Shown piece by piece: positions 26,078 to 33,775 of a stretch of 64,000 nucleotides of DNA. The translations under genes were made by a program, and so were the position numbers. The notes under the pieces are model-generated. The model made no database searches, was not told where the DNA came from, and was given only the letters and a program-made list of their open reading frames with translations. The DNA comes from Sphingobacterium bambusae (GTDB lineage Bacteria; Bacteroidota; Bacteroidia; Sphingobacteriales; Sphingobacteriaceae), in assembly GCF_033955345.1 (NCBI RefSeq), contig NZ_CP138332.1, forward strand, positions 1,550,001-1,614,000, in the 5' to 3' direction. The first letter of the stretch is position 1. Each line of letters begins with the position of its first letter.

Positions 26078-26453
26078 CTTTTAATCTTCCCAATACCAAT
26101 TCCATCCGCTGGTGAAGCTGCGCCGAGGGCAACATTTCTTTTCCAACATATTGGAAGGCTACAAGCAAATGTAAGGAATGTTCATCAAGAAATCCAGTCA
26201 GAATTGCCTTTTGAAGGCGATATGCTTCTCGCATATGCCGTTTTAGGAAATTACGATCCACCGCTCTTTTGAACCTTCTTTTCGAAACCGAAAGAATGCA
26301 ACGCACCATCGGCGCATTGACACTGTCCAAATCATTGCTGCGGATAAAGACCACGCGATAGGGGTATAATACAAAAGAAGAACCGTTATGGAAAAGACTT
26401 TCAATAAGTCTTTTACTACATAGCCGTTCTTCTTTTTTAAATGTATAGCTCAT
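26040..26453 (-). CDS. rnpA: Ribonuclease P protein component
   Basis: A 137-residue basic protein that helps the RNase P RNA mature tRNA 5' ends. Family features are YTFKKEERLCSKRLIESLFH at the start, and the RNA-binding RNR-like motif SVSKRRFKRAVDRNFLKRHM, then REAYRL. I chose the ATG at 26453 (MSYTFKKEER), which fits the family start; an in-frame ATG at 26474 would add seven residues. It follows rpmH by 49 bases and overlaps yidD. Confidence 0.93.
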   Translation of the reverse strand: MSYTFKKEERLCSKRLIESLFHNGSSFVLYPYRVVFIRSNDLDSVNAPMVRCILSVSKRRFKRAVDRNFLKRHMREAYRLQKAILTGFLDEHSLHLLVAFQYVGKEMLPSAQLHQRMELVLGRLKDESTKRYLEMGD

Positions 26454-26502
26454 GGTGACAATACGCCGGCTCATAGGCTCGGAGGAGTCACCGGCAACAT
26501 TA

Positions 26503-26661
26503 CTATCCTTTGTGACGGTATTCGTCTGATACAGTAAGGCGTTTTCTACCTTTAGCTCTACGAGAAGCCAATACTCTTCTACCGTTAGCCGTACTCATAC
26601 GCTCTTTGAATCCGTGCTTATTTCTTCTTTTTCTTTGCGAAGGCTGAAATGTTCTTTTCAT
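26503..26661 (-). CDS. rpmH: 50S ribosomal protein L34
   Basis: A 52-residue, strongly basic protein read directly from the minus strand: it begins [20 protein letters not shown], continues [20 protein letters not shown] and ends [12 protein letters not shown]. This is a full-length L34. It heads the conserved rpmH-rnpA-yidD group, and a strong promoter lies 58 bases upstream. It is too short for many gene finders, so it could be missed. Confidence 0.97.
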   Translation of the reverse strand: MKRTFQPSQRKRRNKHGFKERMSTANGRRVLASRRAKGRKRLTVSDEYRHKG

Positions 26662-26718
26662 GACGCTATTATGCTTGTTTTTATATTTTTGTTCAATCCG
26701 TCCCTAATAAGGGGAATG

Positions 26719-26750
26719 CAAAAGTACAGTTAATTTGTATAAGAAGCAAA
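26719..26750 (-). promoter_or_regulatory. Promoter of the rpmH-rnpA-yidD-tsaB operon
   Basis: On the minus strand TTTG (26747-26750) and TACTTTTG (26719-26726) are separated by 20 bases, an ideal pair. Transcription would start near 26713, within a small hairpin (TCCCTAATAAGGGGA, 26701-26715), leaving a leader of about 50 bases before rpmH. Confidence 0.75.
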
Positions 26751-26842
26751 CAAAGTTTCAAAATTTTCCATTGCCCCACAAATAATGTTTAACAGAAATA
26801 TGCCGATGTACTTAAGCAATTTCTAAGGTTAGGTGCTCTTTC

Positions 26843-27250
26843 TTATTTGTTGCGAAGAATATCCCTGATTTCGGTCAATAAGACTTCTTCTTTAGAAGGT
26901 GCTGGTGGTGCCGCTGGGGCCGCTTCTTCTTTCTTTTTCAAAGAATTTAACCCCTTAATCACTAGAAATATACAGAATGCAACGATGATAAACTGAATAA
27001 CCACGTTCACAAACGTTCCATAGTTGATGGCAACCTCTGCCACACCTGCGGCTTCATCAGCTGCCGTCATCACATATTTAAGGTTGCTGAAATCGACACC
27101 TCCCGTTATAAAACCTATTGGAGGCATGATAATATCATTTACTAAGGAGGTGACAATCTTTCCGAACGCACCACCGATAACAACACCGACAGCCAGATCG
27201 ACGACACTGCCGCGCATTGCAAATTCCTTAAACTCTTTAAAAAATCCCAT
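26843..27250 (-). CDS. mscL: Large-conductance mechanosensitive channel MscL
   Basis: A 135-residue protein: the N-terminal [20 protein letters not shown] with [19 protein letters not shown] is the family hallmark and pore-lining helix; a second helix ([18 protein letters not shown]) and a charged C-terminal helix follow, with an Ala/Pro-rich linker between. It forms a homopentameric emergency release valve. With the MscS-type gene at 3481-4809 the window encodes two osmotic safety channels. Confidence 0.97.
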   Translation of the reverse strand: MGFFKEFKEFAMRGSVVDLAVGVVIGGAFGKIVTSLVNDIIMPPIGFITGGVDFSNLKYVMTAADEAAGVAEVAINYGTFVNVVIQFIIVAFCIFLVIKGLNSLKKKEEAAPAAPPAPSKEEVLLTEIRDILRNK

Positions 27251-27394
27251 AATGTGTTATTTATAAGTAATCGATAAACAAAGATGAAAATTAATTTTAG
27301 AAAACCACGTTTTAGTACAATTTTTCCGATTTAATTTAAGCAATTTTTTATTTAGTTAGACAATTTATGGCAACGCATTAACTGACTTTTTTTA

Positions 27395-27402
27395 TATCTT
27401 TG
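27395..27402 (+). promoter_or_regulatory. -7 box of the orphan response regulator gene
   Basis: TATCTTTG matches TAnnTTTG exactly. It lies 59 bases upstream of the ATG at 27462. No clear -33 element. Confidence 0.5.
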
Positions 27403-27461
27403 TTAAAGGGCTGCATTCATTTCAGTTCGTGCGCTTTGAAAATTAAACTGTGTCAAGTACA

Positions 27462-28109
27462 ATGAAAAAAATATTAATTGCCGACGACCATAGTATTGTC
27501 CGACTGGGAGCATCATTTATTATTAAGGAGCTCATTCCTGACGCGACCATACTGCAAGCAGAAACGTATGACGAAGTTTATACGGAGCTGAAAAAGGACA
27601 CCGTCGACTTATTACTTCTGGACATTAACATGCCGGGAGGGAACAATATCAAAATGGTGAAAGAGATCTTAGAAATACAGCCACAGGTGAAGATCTTGAT
27701 ATTTTCTTCTTACGAGGAAAACCTGTATGCACTGCGTTATATCAGCGCTGGGGCGAGTGGCTACTTGCACAAAAACACCGCTATGTCGGAGTTGAAAAAT
27801 GCGATTCAAAGTATCAGCACCAGAGGACGATATATGTCTGAGGCGGTGAAGGAATTATACATCCAGAAACTGACGACCAGCAAGTCTTCGTTCGACGGGA
27901 AGGATCAGTTACGAAAATTATCTAACCGTGAAATGGATGTAGCGAAACACCTTATCAAAGGATTGGGTATTTTAGATGTAGCCAACCTTATGGAACTTAG
28001 TTCCTCGACGGTAAGTACCTACAAAAGTAGGATTTTCGAGAAATTGAATGTCAGCAACCTTCCAGAACTGATTGAACTTTTCAAACTACACGATGAAGAG
28101 CAACATTAA
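27462..28109 (+). CDS. NarL/FixJ-type response regulator (REC-LuxR HTH), orphan
   Basis: A 215-residue regulator. The receiver domain begins KKILIADDHSIVRLG with the acidic pair, has the phosphoacceptor Asp54 in LLLLDINMP and Lys104 in YLHKNTAMSE. The C-terminal domain, about residues 150-210, is a LuxR-type helix-turn-helix: LSNREMDVAKHLIKGLGILD, VANLMELSSSTVSTYKSRIF. No histidine kinase is adjacent. The ATG at 27462 gives the expected MKKILI start; an in-frame GTG lies four codons upstream. The stop codon sits in the loop of a perfect hairpin. Confidence 0.93.
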   Translation: MKKILIADDHSIVRLGASFIIKELIPDATILQAETYDEVYTELKKDTVDLLLLDINMPGGNNIKMVKEILEIQPQVKILIFSSYEENLYALRYISAGASGYLHKNTAMSELKNAIQSISTRGRYMSEAVKELYIQKLTTSKSSFDGKDQLRKLSNREMDVAKHLIKGLGILDVANLMELSSSTVSTYKSRIFEKLNVSNLPELIELFKLHDEEQH

Positions 28110-28123
28110 TTGTTGCTCTTCAT
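28093..28123. terminator. Hairpin overlapping the response regulator stop codon
   Basis: ATGAAGAGCAACA (28093-28105) and TGTTGCTCTTCAT (28111-28123) pair perfectly over 13 bp. The stop TAA is in the 5-base loop. There is no T tract, so it may act as a 3' stability structure or a weak terminator for both convergent genes. Confidence 0.65.
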
Positions 28124-28147
28124 TATGCTATTTATTATCGATACTGC

Positions 28148-29290
28148 TTAAAGCAATTGATCGATCGTAACATCGGGTATGTCCTGCACATCAGGCAAAA
28201 CCAATGCCTTCCCTTTTTGATAAACATATCCTTCTTCTTGAGTTAAATCCCAAAGTAATGGGGATAAAAACCGAATACAGTTGGCAAAGCCTTGGTTTGT
28301 CGCTTTTATGTTGCCCGTATCCTTGGAATTCTTAGCTTCGTTTTCGATCTCGAAAGGTCCATCGAAGCCGCGACGGTGTAGTGCAGCGACGAAGTCATTC
28401 CAATCCATATGATCAGACCCACCAAAGCCTGGCAGCATGGCCTCGTAATGGTGCCTATCCCAATCATGTTGCGGAATAGTAACCCCAGCTTCTTTGGCCA
28501 AAGAAGGATCTACATATTGCATAGGATACATCCCACCCCACTCTATTCGCGCATTGCTCTTCAAATTGCGTGTTGTCTTAACATGAATTCTTTTCAAGCG
28601 TGAGATATCCATTTGCTCGATCACATCCACGGGATTTGTATTCTGCCAAATATCATGCGAAGGATCATATATCTCCCCATGTGCTTTACTAGGCACCATA
28701 GCGTACATTAATTTACGGGCAGCCAATACAGCGGGGAGGTTGTTGTAAGTACTCGTATAGTGAGAAGAGCGCCAGCCTTCCATAGGGCAATTTTCATATA
28801 CAATGGTTACCCCTAAATCTTCCGCATACCTGACGATAGGCCCGAAAACGCGCTTATACTCATCTAAGTTCTTTTGGAAACCATCAATTTCATTTCCCAG
28901 CTCATGGTTGTACCCAACGAAGGTACCAACTTTAACATCATTCCTATCGCCACCCAGCAGATAGGCGATACGAATAAGGCGCAATAAGTGATTTTGGTTT
29001 TTGATCCTTTCACTCGGATCGCCACCGATCATATTTTCAAAAGCGCCCAACGACAATCGAAGATCCGCCTTATTGAATTTATCAATCAAGGCACGAGCAT
29101 CATCGACCGAGAAGTTCTCATAAGCCAAGTGTGTTGCCGTATGATCTGCACGTGTACCATCTTTCCTGAACACACATAAATCAATACCTTGGGCACCAAC
29201 TTCTTTCGAGGTATGGATAAGTTCATCTAAAGACAACTTATCATATGCGGAGCTCATCACCCAAATCGGATTATTTAGTTTATCTGCCAT
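28148..29290 (-). CDS. Sugar phosphate isomerase/epimerase-like TIM-barrel protein
   Basis: A 380-residue AP endonuclease family 2 (xylose isomerase-like) TIM barrel. Acidic and His residues at strand ends that fit metal binding are seen in VYENCPMEGW, HGEIYDPSHDIW, KRIHVKTT and FEIENEAKN. The ligand set is Glu-Asp-His-Glu, as in sugar epimerases of this superfamily. The exact sugar is unknown. There is no signal peptide, so it is cytoplasmic. I prefer the ATG at 29290 (MADKLNNPIWV) over one three codons upstream. It stands apart, with hairpins on both sides. Confidence 0.82.
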   Translation of the reverse strand: MADKLNNPIWVMSSAYDKLSLDELIHTSKEVGAQGIDLCVFRKDGTRADHTATHLAYENFSVDDARALIDKFNKADLRLSLGAFENMIGGDPSERIKNQNHLLRLIRIAYLLGGDRNDVKVGTFVGYNHELGNEIDGFQKNLDEYKRVFGPIVRYAEDLGVTIVYENCPMEGWRSSHYTSTYNNLPAVLAARKLMYAMVPSKAHGEIYDPSHDIWQNTNPVDVIEQMDISRLKRIHVKTTRNLKSNARIEWGGMYPMQYVDPSLAKEAGVTIPQHDWDRHHYEAMLPGFGGSDHMDWNDFVAALHRRGFDGPFEIENEAKNSKDTGNIKATNQGFANCIRFLSPLLWDLTQEEGYVYQKGKALVLPDVQDIPDVTIDQLL

Positions 29291-29322
29291 AAAATTCACT
29301 TTGTTTTACCCGTAAATATACC

Positions 29323-29347
29323 AAAAAAGCCCTTAAAAAGGGCTTCT
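29323..29347 (-). terminator. Terminator of the histone H1-like gene
   Basis: On the minus strand AAGCCCTT and AAGGGCTT pair over 8 bp around a short A/T loop and are followed by TTTTTTGG. It lies 25 bases past the stop of the 29372-29557 gene. Confidence 0.88.
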
Positions 29348-29371
29348 CGTATTCGCTATATAGGAAATTCT

Positions 29372-29557
29372 CTATTTCTGGTTCTTTAACTCCTGTATCC
29401 CTAGACGCAAATCCTGCGACAGATTTTTAATGTCCTGCAAGCCTTTTCTAACGCGTGTGCCGGCAGCGCTATTTCCTTTTACAAAGAATTTGTCTGCATC
29501 AACTTCCAAGCCATCAACCAATGCTTTCAGCTCTTTGAATTTATCAAAATTAGCCAT
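29372..29557 (-). CDS. Histone H1-like DNA-binding protein (Hc1-type, Bacteroidota)
   Basis: A 61-residue helical protein. It matches the small Bacteroidota histone H1-like family: an N-terminal helix (FDKFKELKALVDGLEVDADK), the core KGNSAAGTRVRKGLQDIKNL and a final basic helix. These proteins resemble the N-terminal part of chlamydial Hc1 and are thought to bind DNA and compact the nucleoid; direct proof in this phylum is limited. It is monocistronic, with a terminator right behind it. Confidence 0.85.
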   Translation of the reverse strand: MANFDKFKELKALVDGLEVDADKFFVKGNSAAGTRVRKGLQDIKNLSQDLRLGIQELKNQK

Positions 29558-29646
29558 AATTGAAATGATTTAAGTGTTATAATCTATTAATAATTAACTG
29601 TTTTATAAAAATAGTACCTTTTGGCAAATAAAAAAATTTTTATAAA

Positions 29647-29674
29647 AAAAAGACAGCATAAATGCTGTCTTTTT
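29647..29674 (-). terminator. Terminator of the division/cell-wall cluster (after ftsZ)
   Basis: AAAAAGACAGCAT (29647-29659) and ATGCTGTCTTTTT (29662-29674) are perfect complements around AA. On the minus strand the stem ends in TTTTTTTATAA. It lies 17 bases after the ftsZ stop and is the only strong terminator found between mraZ and this point. Confidence 0.93.
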
Positions 29675-29690
29675 CTAAATAGGATACGTT

Positions 29691-31400
29691 TTAGTCGACG
29701 TTATCGTGCAAAAACGAATTATTGGGTCTAATTTCTGTTTCACCATCATCAAAAGACAACGTAAAACGAGAAACCTGCGATTGCGAGGAATGTGGAACGT
29801 CTTCCAAAGATTTTTGCCGTCTTTTATAAGCGGGCTCATTCTCCAATTCCTGCAGACCATTGCTTGATTTCAATTTCATGCTCAATTCCTTCAAACGCAA
29901 GATACGTTCTTTCGTTTTCATCAATTGATCTTCAAAATCGATCTCTTTTGGCTCTGTGGGAACTGCAGGAGCCTCACTAAAGGTATTCCTTACAACAGGC
30001 GTTACCTCTGGTTCTGCATCTTTCTCATTTGCACCACTGTAAGCATCAAAAACAGAAGGAAGTTTAAATTCGAACATCGAGGGCGACGTCTTCAATTCAA
30101 ATCCGCCGTTATTTTGTACCGGGACTTCTTCTTCTTGTTCAGGCTCATCAAAACTCAAGGTATGACGTATTACCTGTGGCTCTTCATTTTTCAAGATAGA
30201 AGAATGAATAGGCTTTGGCGAGGTGAACAGATCTACCTGTGGCTGTGCAGACATGCTTGTTGGCTCAACCGCGATGGAATTCTGCACAGGCTTAATATAT
30301 GTTTGTTGGGTTGTTGCTGGCTCTTGCTTTGCAACAAACTGATTTTGAACCACTGGCTTAACAAACTGATTCGCTACAGGCTCAGGGGTTAAGGGTAACG
30401 CTATTTTTTCTTTTTCTTTCTCTTTTACGCGCTCTTCGGCTGTCTGAAAACCTGTGGCAATGATGGTTACGGACAGCTCGTCTTCAAAATTTTCATCGAT
30501 ACAATTACCCCAAATCAAATCTGCGGATAGGCCAGCTTTCTCTTGGATGTAATCTGTTACAATAGCAACTTCATCCATCGTTACTTCCTTCCTACCGGAG
30601 GTGATATTTAATAGAATATAACGTGCTCCTTCGATTTCGTTATCTTTCAATAATGGGGATGCCAACGCACCAGTAACCGCTTCAATAGCACGATTTTCGC
30701 CCGTAGCAATGGCATTACCCATGATAGCTACACCACTATCGTTCATCACGGTACGTACATCTTTGAAATCGACGTTGACATATCCAGGGATCGTGATAAT
30801 TTCCGCAATACCTTTCGCTGCTGTCGTTAAAATATCGTCGGCTTTAGCAAACGCTGCCGTCATCGTCAAATTACCAAATATTTCACGCAAGCGATCATTG
30901 GAAATAACCAAATAGGAGTCAACATATTTGCGCAACTCTTCCAAACCTTCTTCAGCTTGAGAGCGGCGTCGTTTACCTTCGAACGTAAATGGAGTAGTGA
31001 TGATCGCGACAGTAAGTATACCAAGCTCCTTTGCTGCTTTAGCCAACACCGGACTTGCACCAGTACCTGTTCCACCGCCCATTCCTGCTGTAATGAAAAG
31101 CATCTTCGTGTTGGTTCCCAACATACGCTTGATGTCTTCAATACTTTCAATAGCCGAATTCTCGCCTACATCTGGATCAGCACCGGCACCCATACCTTCT
31201 GTCAAACTCGCTCCCAACTGTACCTTATTCGGAATAGGACTCAACTCCAACGCCTGCGCATCCGTATTACAAACGATGAAATCTACACCACTAATCCCCT
31301 GCTTGTACATGTGGTTAACGGCATTGCCTCCGCCACCACCAACACCAATAACCTTGATTATCGATGATTGTTCCTTTAACATTTCAAATTGTATCGACAT
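29691..31400 (-). CDS. ftsZ: Cell division protein FtsZ with long C-terminal linker
   Basis: A 569-residue tubulin-like GTPase that forms the Z ring. The GTPase core spans about residues 12-320: IKVIGVGGGGGNAVNHMYKQ, and the tubulin signature GGGTGTGASPV at 108-118, with NNDR-type TPFTFEGKRRR after it. A disordered linker rich in Gln, Pro and Glu runs from about 325 to 540, much longer than in E. coli (383 residues in total). The C-terminal peptide contains RFTLSFDDGE (545-554) and ends NNSFLHDNVD. A similar motif, RHTLSFDEPE (412-421), lies inside the linker. A 140-base gap with a hairpin separates it from ftsA. Confidence 0.97.
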   Translation of the reverse strand: MSIQFEMLKEQSSIIKVIGVGGGGGNAVNHMYKQGISGVDFIVCNTDAQALELSPIPNKVQLGASLTEGMGAGADPDVGENSAIESIEDIKRMLGTNTKMLFITAGMGGGTGTGASPVLAKAAKELGILTVAIITTPFTFEGKRRRSQAEEGLEELRKYVDSYLVISNDRLREIFGNLTMTAAFAKADDILTTAAKGIAEIITIPGYVNVDFKDVRTVMNDSGVAIMGNAIATGENRAIEAVTGALASPLLKDNEIEGARYILLNITSGRKEVTMDEVAIVTDYIQEKAGLSADLIWGNCIDENFEDELSVTIIATGFQTAEERVKEKEKEKIALPLTPEPVANQFVKPVVQNQFVAKQEPATTQQTYIKPVQNSIAVEPTSMSAQPQVDLFTSPKPIHSSILKNEEPQVIRHTLSFDEPEQEEEVPVQNNGGFELKTSPSMFEFKLPSVFDAYSGANEKDAEPEVTPVVRNTFSEAPAVPTEPKEIDFEDQLMKTKERILRLKELSMKLKSSNGLQELENEPAYKRRQKSLEDVPHSSQSQVSRFTLSFDDGETEIRPNNSFLHDNVD

Positions 31401-31493
31401 AAAATAACCCTATTTAACTCTTGCTAAACCACTTAGATAATCCCCCATAGGTTCAACAATTCCAATGTAATAATACCAAATTATTCACCATAG

Positions 31494-31539
31494 TTTTCCA
31501 CAATTGTTAAATTGTGGAAAAAACCTCACTTGTGGAAAA
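31494..31539. repeat. Inverted and direct TTTTCCACA repeats between ftsA and ftsZ
   Basis: TTTTCCACAATT (31494-31505) and AATTGTGGAAAA (31510-31521) form a perfect 12-bp stem with a 4-base loop. A third copy, TGTGGAAAA (31531-31539), abuts the ftsA stop. Each 9-mer fits the relaxed E. coli DnaA box TTWTNCACA. The hairpin lies 94 bases before the ftsZ start and lacks a T tract in the direction of transcription. Function unproven: attenuator, RNA processing site or protein-binding site. Confidence 0.6.
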
Positions 31540-31540
31540 C

Positions 31541-32905
31541 TTACTTTTTCCCGATAAAAGTATCGTCATCTATTCCCGCATCATCCTTGATAAAATCGGA
31601 GAGGATTTTGGTGAACCAACTCTCTTTTTTACGCTTTTCTTCTGCGATTTCGGTAACCTTTTCTTTGCTCACTTTCTTCGTCACCATCTCCTGTTGAGTA
31701 GCCTCATCTTCCTCAATGGCTTGCACCCCTTTTATCAATAAACCGATCGAAGTAGCATACATCGGGCTTTTCAACTCCTCCAAGGCTTGCTTATTTAGCA
31801 TTTCAGTCTTCGCCAAATATTCGTTCGGATAGCCGATGCGACAACCTATGCCGGTGATATACTCTACCAACTGCACCAAATGCTTCAACTGTGCACCGCC
31901 ACCAGTGATAACGATGCCAGCAATCAAACGATCTTCATAGCCTGATGATTTGATTTCATAATATACGTGCTCAATGATTTCTTCCATCCGTGCCTGAATA
32001 ATATAGGCTAGATTCTTAACCGAAATCTCTTTCGCTTCACGTCCACGGATACCGGGCACGCAGATTACCTCGTTATCTTTATTTTCATCGGCCAACGCAG
32101 ATCCGTAACGAACTTTAAGTTGCTCCGCTTGGTTGCGCAACACCGAACAACCTTGTTTAATATCTTCTGTAACAATATTTCCGCCTAAAGGAATAACTGC
32201 CGTGTGGCGAATTATACCTTCATGGAAGATGGCTACATCCGTAGTACCGCCACCAATATCAACCAGCACAACACCAGCAGTTTTCTCTTCTTCGTCCAAC
32301 ACAGCTTCAGACGAGGCAAGAGGTTCCAATACCAACGAAGACACTTCAAGATCAGCATTATCCACACAGCGTTTGATATTACGGATATCCGTGACCCGGC
32401 CCGAGATGATATGGAAATTAGCTTCCACACGACGGCCCGCCATCCCGATAGGCTCTTTAATTCCCGGCTCGTTATCGATGGTAAATTCCTGCGGTAGTAC
32501 ATGGATAATCTCTTCCCCTGGAGGAAGCACCAACTTGTACATATCCGAGATCAATTGCTCTACATCTAATCGACCTACCTCATCGTAATCGCGCTTGGTA
32601 AGAATACCGCGGTGCTGAATACTTTTGATATGCTGTCCGGCGATACCTACGTTAACGACTTTAATATCCACATTCGATTGACCTTCCGCAATGGCGACGG
32701 CTTCCCGGATACTGCTTACGGTCTTTTGAATGTTGGCAACCACTCCGCGATTCACACCTGAAGACTCGGCTTTCCCCACCCCCAACAGCTCAATCTTCGT
32801 ACTACCACTACGACGACCCACTGTCACGCAAATCTTCGTGGTTCCGATATCCAATCCTACGATGATCGGATTCTCCTTTTCGTTTTCTGCTAATCTTGGT
32901 TTCAT
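31541..32905 (-). CDS. ftsA: Cell division protein FtsA
   Basis: A 454-residue actin-like protein. PIIVGLDIGTTKICVTVGRR opens the ATPase fold; VVLVDIGGGTTDVAIFHEG and IAGIVITGGGAQLKHLVQLV are the phosphate and adenosine motifs. The 1C subdomain lies between about residues 85 and 165. FtsA links FtsZ filaments to the membrane. The C-terminal helix KKESWFTKILSDFIKD is amphipathic and fits membrane targeting; the following tail (DDAGIDDDTFIGKK) is an extension past that helix. It starts 42 bases after ftsQ. Confidence 0.95.
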   Translation of the reverse strand: MKPRLAENEKENPIIVGLDIGTTKICVTVGRRSGSTKIELLGVGKAESSGVNRGVVANIQKTVSSIREAVAIAEGQSNVDIKVVNVGIAGQHIKSIQHRGILTKRDYDEVGRLDVEQLISDMYKLVLPPGEEIIHVLPQEFTIDNEPGIKEPIGMAGRRVEANFHIISGRVTDIRNIKRCVDNADLEVSSLVLEPLASSEAVLDEEEKTAGVVLVDIGGGTTDVAIFHEGIIRHTAVIPLGGNIVTEDIKQGCSVLRNQAEQLKVRYGSALADENKDNEVICVPGIRGREAKEISVKNLAYIIQARMEEIIEHVYYEIKSSGYEDRLIAGIVITGGGAQLKHLVQLVEYITGIGCRIGYPNEYLAKTEMLNKQALEELKSPMYATSIGLLIKGVQAIEEDEATQQEMVTKKVSKEKVTEIAEEKRKKESWFTKILSDFIKDDAGIDDDTFIGKK

Positions 32906-32947
32906 ATGCTGTGTATTTGTTGCTGTATATTACTATTACTGTGTTAC

Positions 32948-33775
32948 TTAATTCATTTTCATTTTTGTCTGCAAGCTATCGAGTATCCACCCTTCTTTAC
33001 GCTCACAGATGATCTGGCCATCATACTTTACATTTACTCTTTCATAGGCATCCGAGCCCACGCGCGGTAAAATATTTTTATAGAAAACGACCAGTCTTTC
33101 TAATTTTTCATCCAATTTCATGGCATTTCCCAACACCAATTGCTGATTACCCACTCGCGGGACAATTTCTATATCGCCAGCGTCATTGACATAAAGCTGC
33201 ACAATCTGGTTGCTCCATAATGGATCTCCTTTCACATGCTCAACAATGGTCACCAAATCTTTGACCAATTTAGTTTCTATCGTGTCCAACGCTTTCTTAT
33301 ACCCTTCTTTAATGTTTCCATTCGCCACGAGCACATGTGGAACGTAACGTAATGTCACCGGCACCTTTGCTCCTTTGGTATCGATATAATATTCATTTCC
33401 GGCTCTATTGACAATCCGTAAGACAACCTCGCGTTGTTGGACAGAAATTTGGAGCACGCCGTCCATATCCACATATATTTCTGCCGCCGATACGTAAGGC
33501 AATTGCATCAATGCCTGCTCTATTTCTTCAATCGGAATCTGCAACAGTGTCTTCCCGACAACGCTACCGAACTTAGCCTTCACCAAGTCCGAAATGTCGT
33601 GCTGATCGATAAATGCCTCTTTGCCTTCTACCATCACACGCATCGCGGTGCACACCTGCGCATTATCCTTCTTTTTCACCAAGCTCATCAACATACCTAC
33701 CCCGACCAGCGCAACGACCACCAAACAGGCGTAGCCTATTAGCCTCCAAGGTATATTGCGCAATGTGTTAAGCAT
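32948..33775 (-). CDS. ftsQ: Cell division protein FtsQ/DivIB
   Basis: A 275-residue bitopic protein: a short cytoplasmic tail, one helix (about residues 12-31, LIGYACLVVVALVGVGMLMS), a POTRA-like domain (about 44-115, with LLQIPIEEIEQALMQLPYVS) and a beta domain. It sits in the divisome between early and late proteins. Sequence identity to FtsQ elsewhere is low, as usual; the call rests on topology, the LPYVSAAEIYV POTRA motif and position between murC and ftsA. Its first 8 bases overlap the end of murC. Confidence 0.9.
   Translation of the reverse strand: MLNTLRNIPWRLIGYACLVVVALVGVGMLMSLVKKKDNAQVCTAMRVMVEGKEAFIDQHDISDLVKAKFGSVVGKTLLQIPIEEIEQALMQLPYVSAAEIYVDMDGVLQISVQQREVVLRIVNRAGNEYYIDTKGAKVPVTLRYVPHVLVANGNIKEGYKKALDTIETKLVKDLVTIVEHVKGDPLWSNQIVQLYVNDAGDIEIVPRVGNQQLVLGNAMKLDEKLERLVVFYKNILPRVGSDAYERVNVKYDGQIICERKEGWILDSLQTKMKMN

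Noticed and set aside
32133..32588. A 151-codon plus-strand frame opposite ftsA
   Set aside because: The minus-strand frame encodes FtsA motifs throughout; the plus-strand product is rich in Ser and Pro with no recognisable features.
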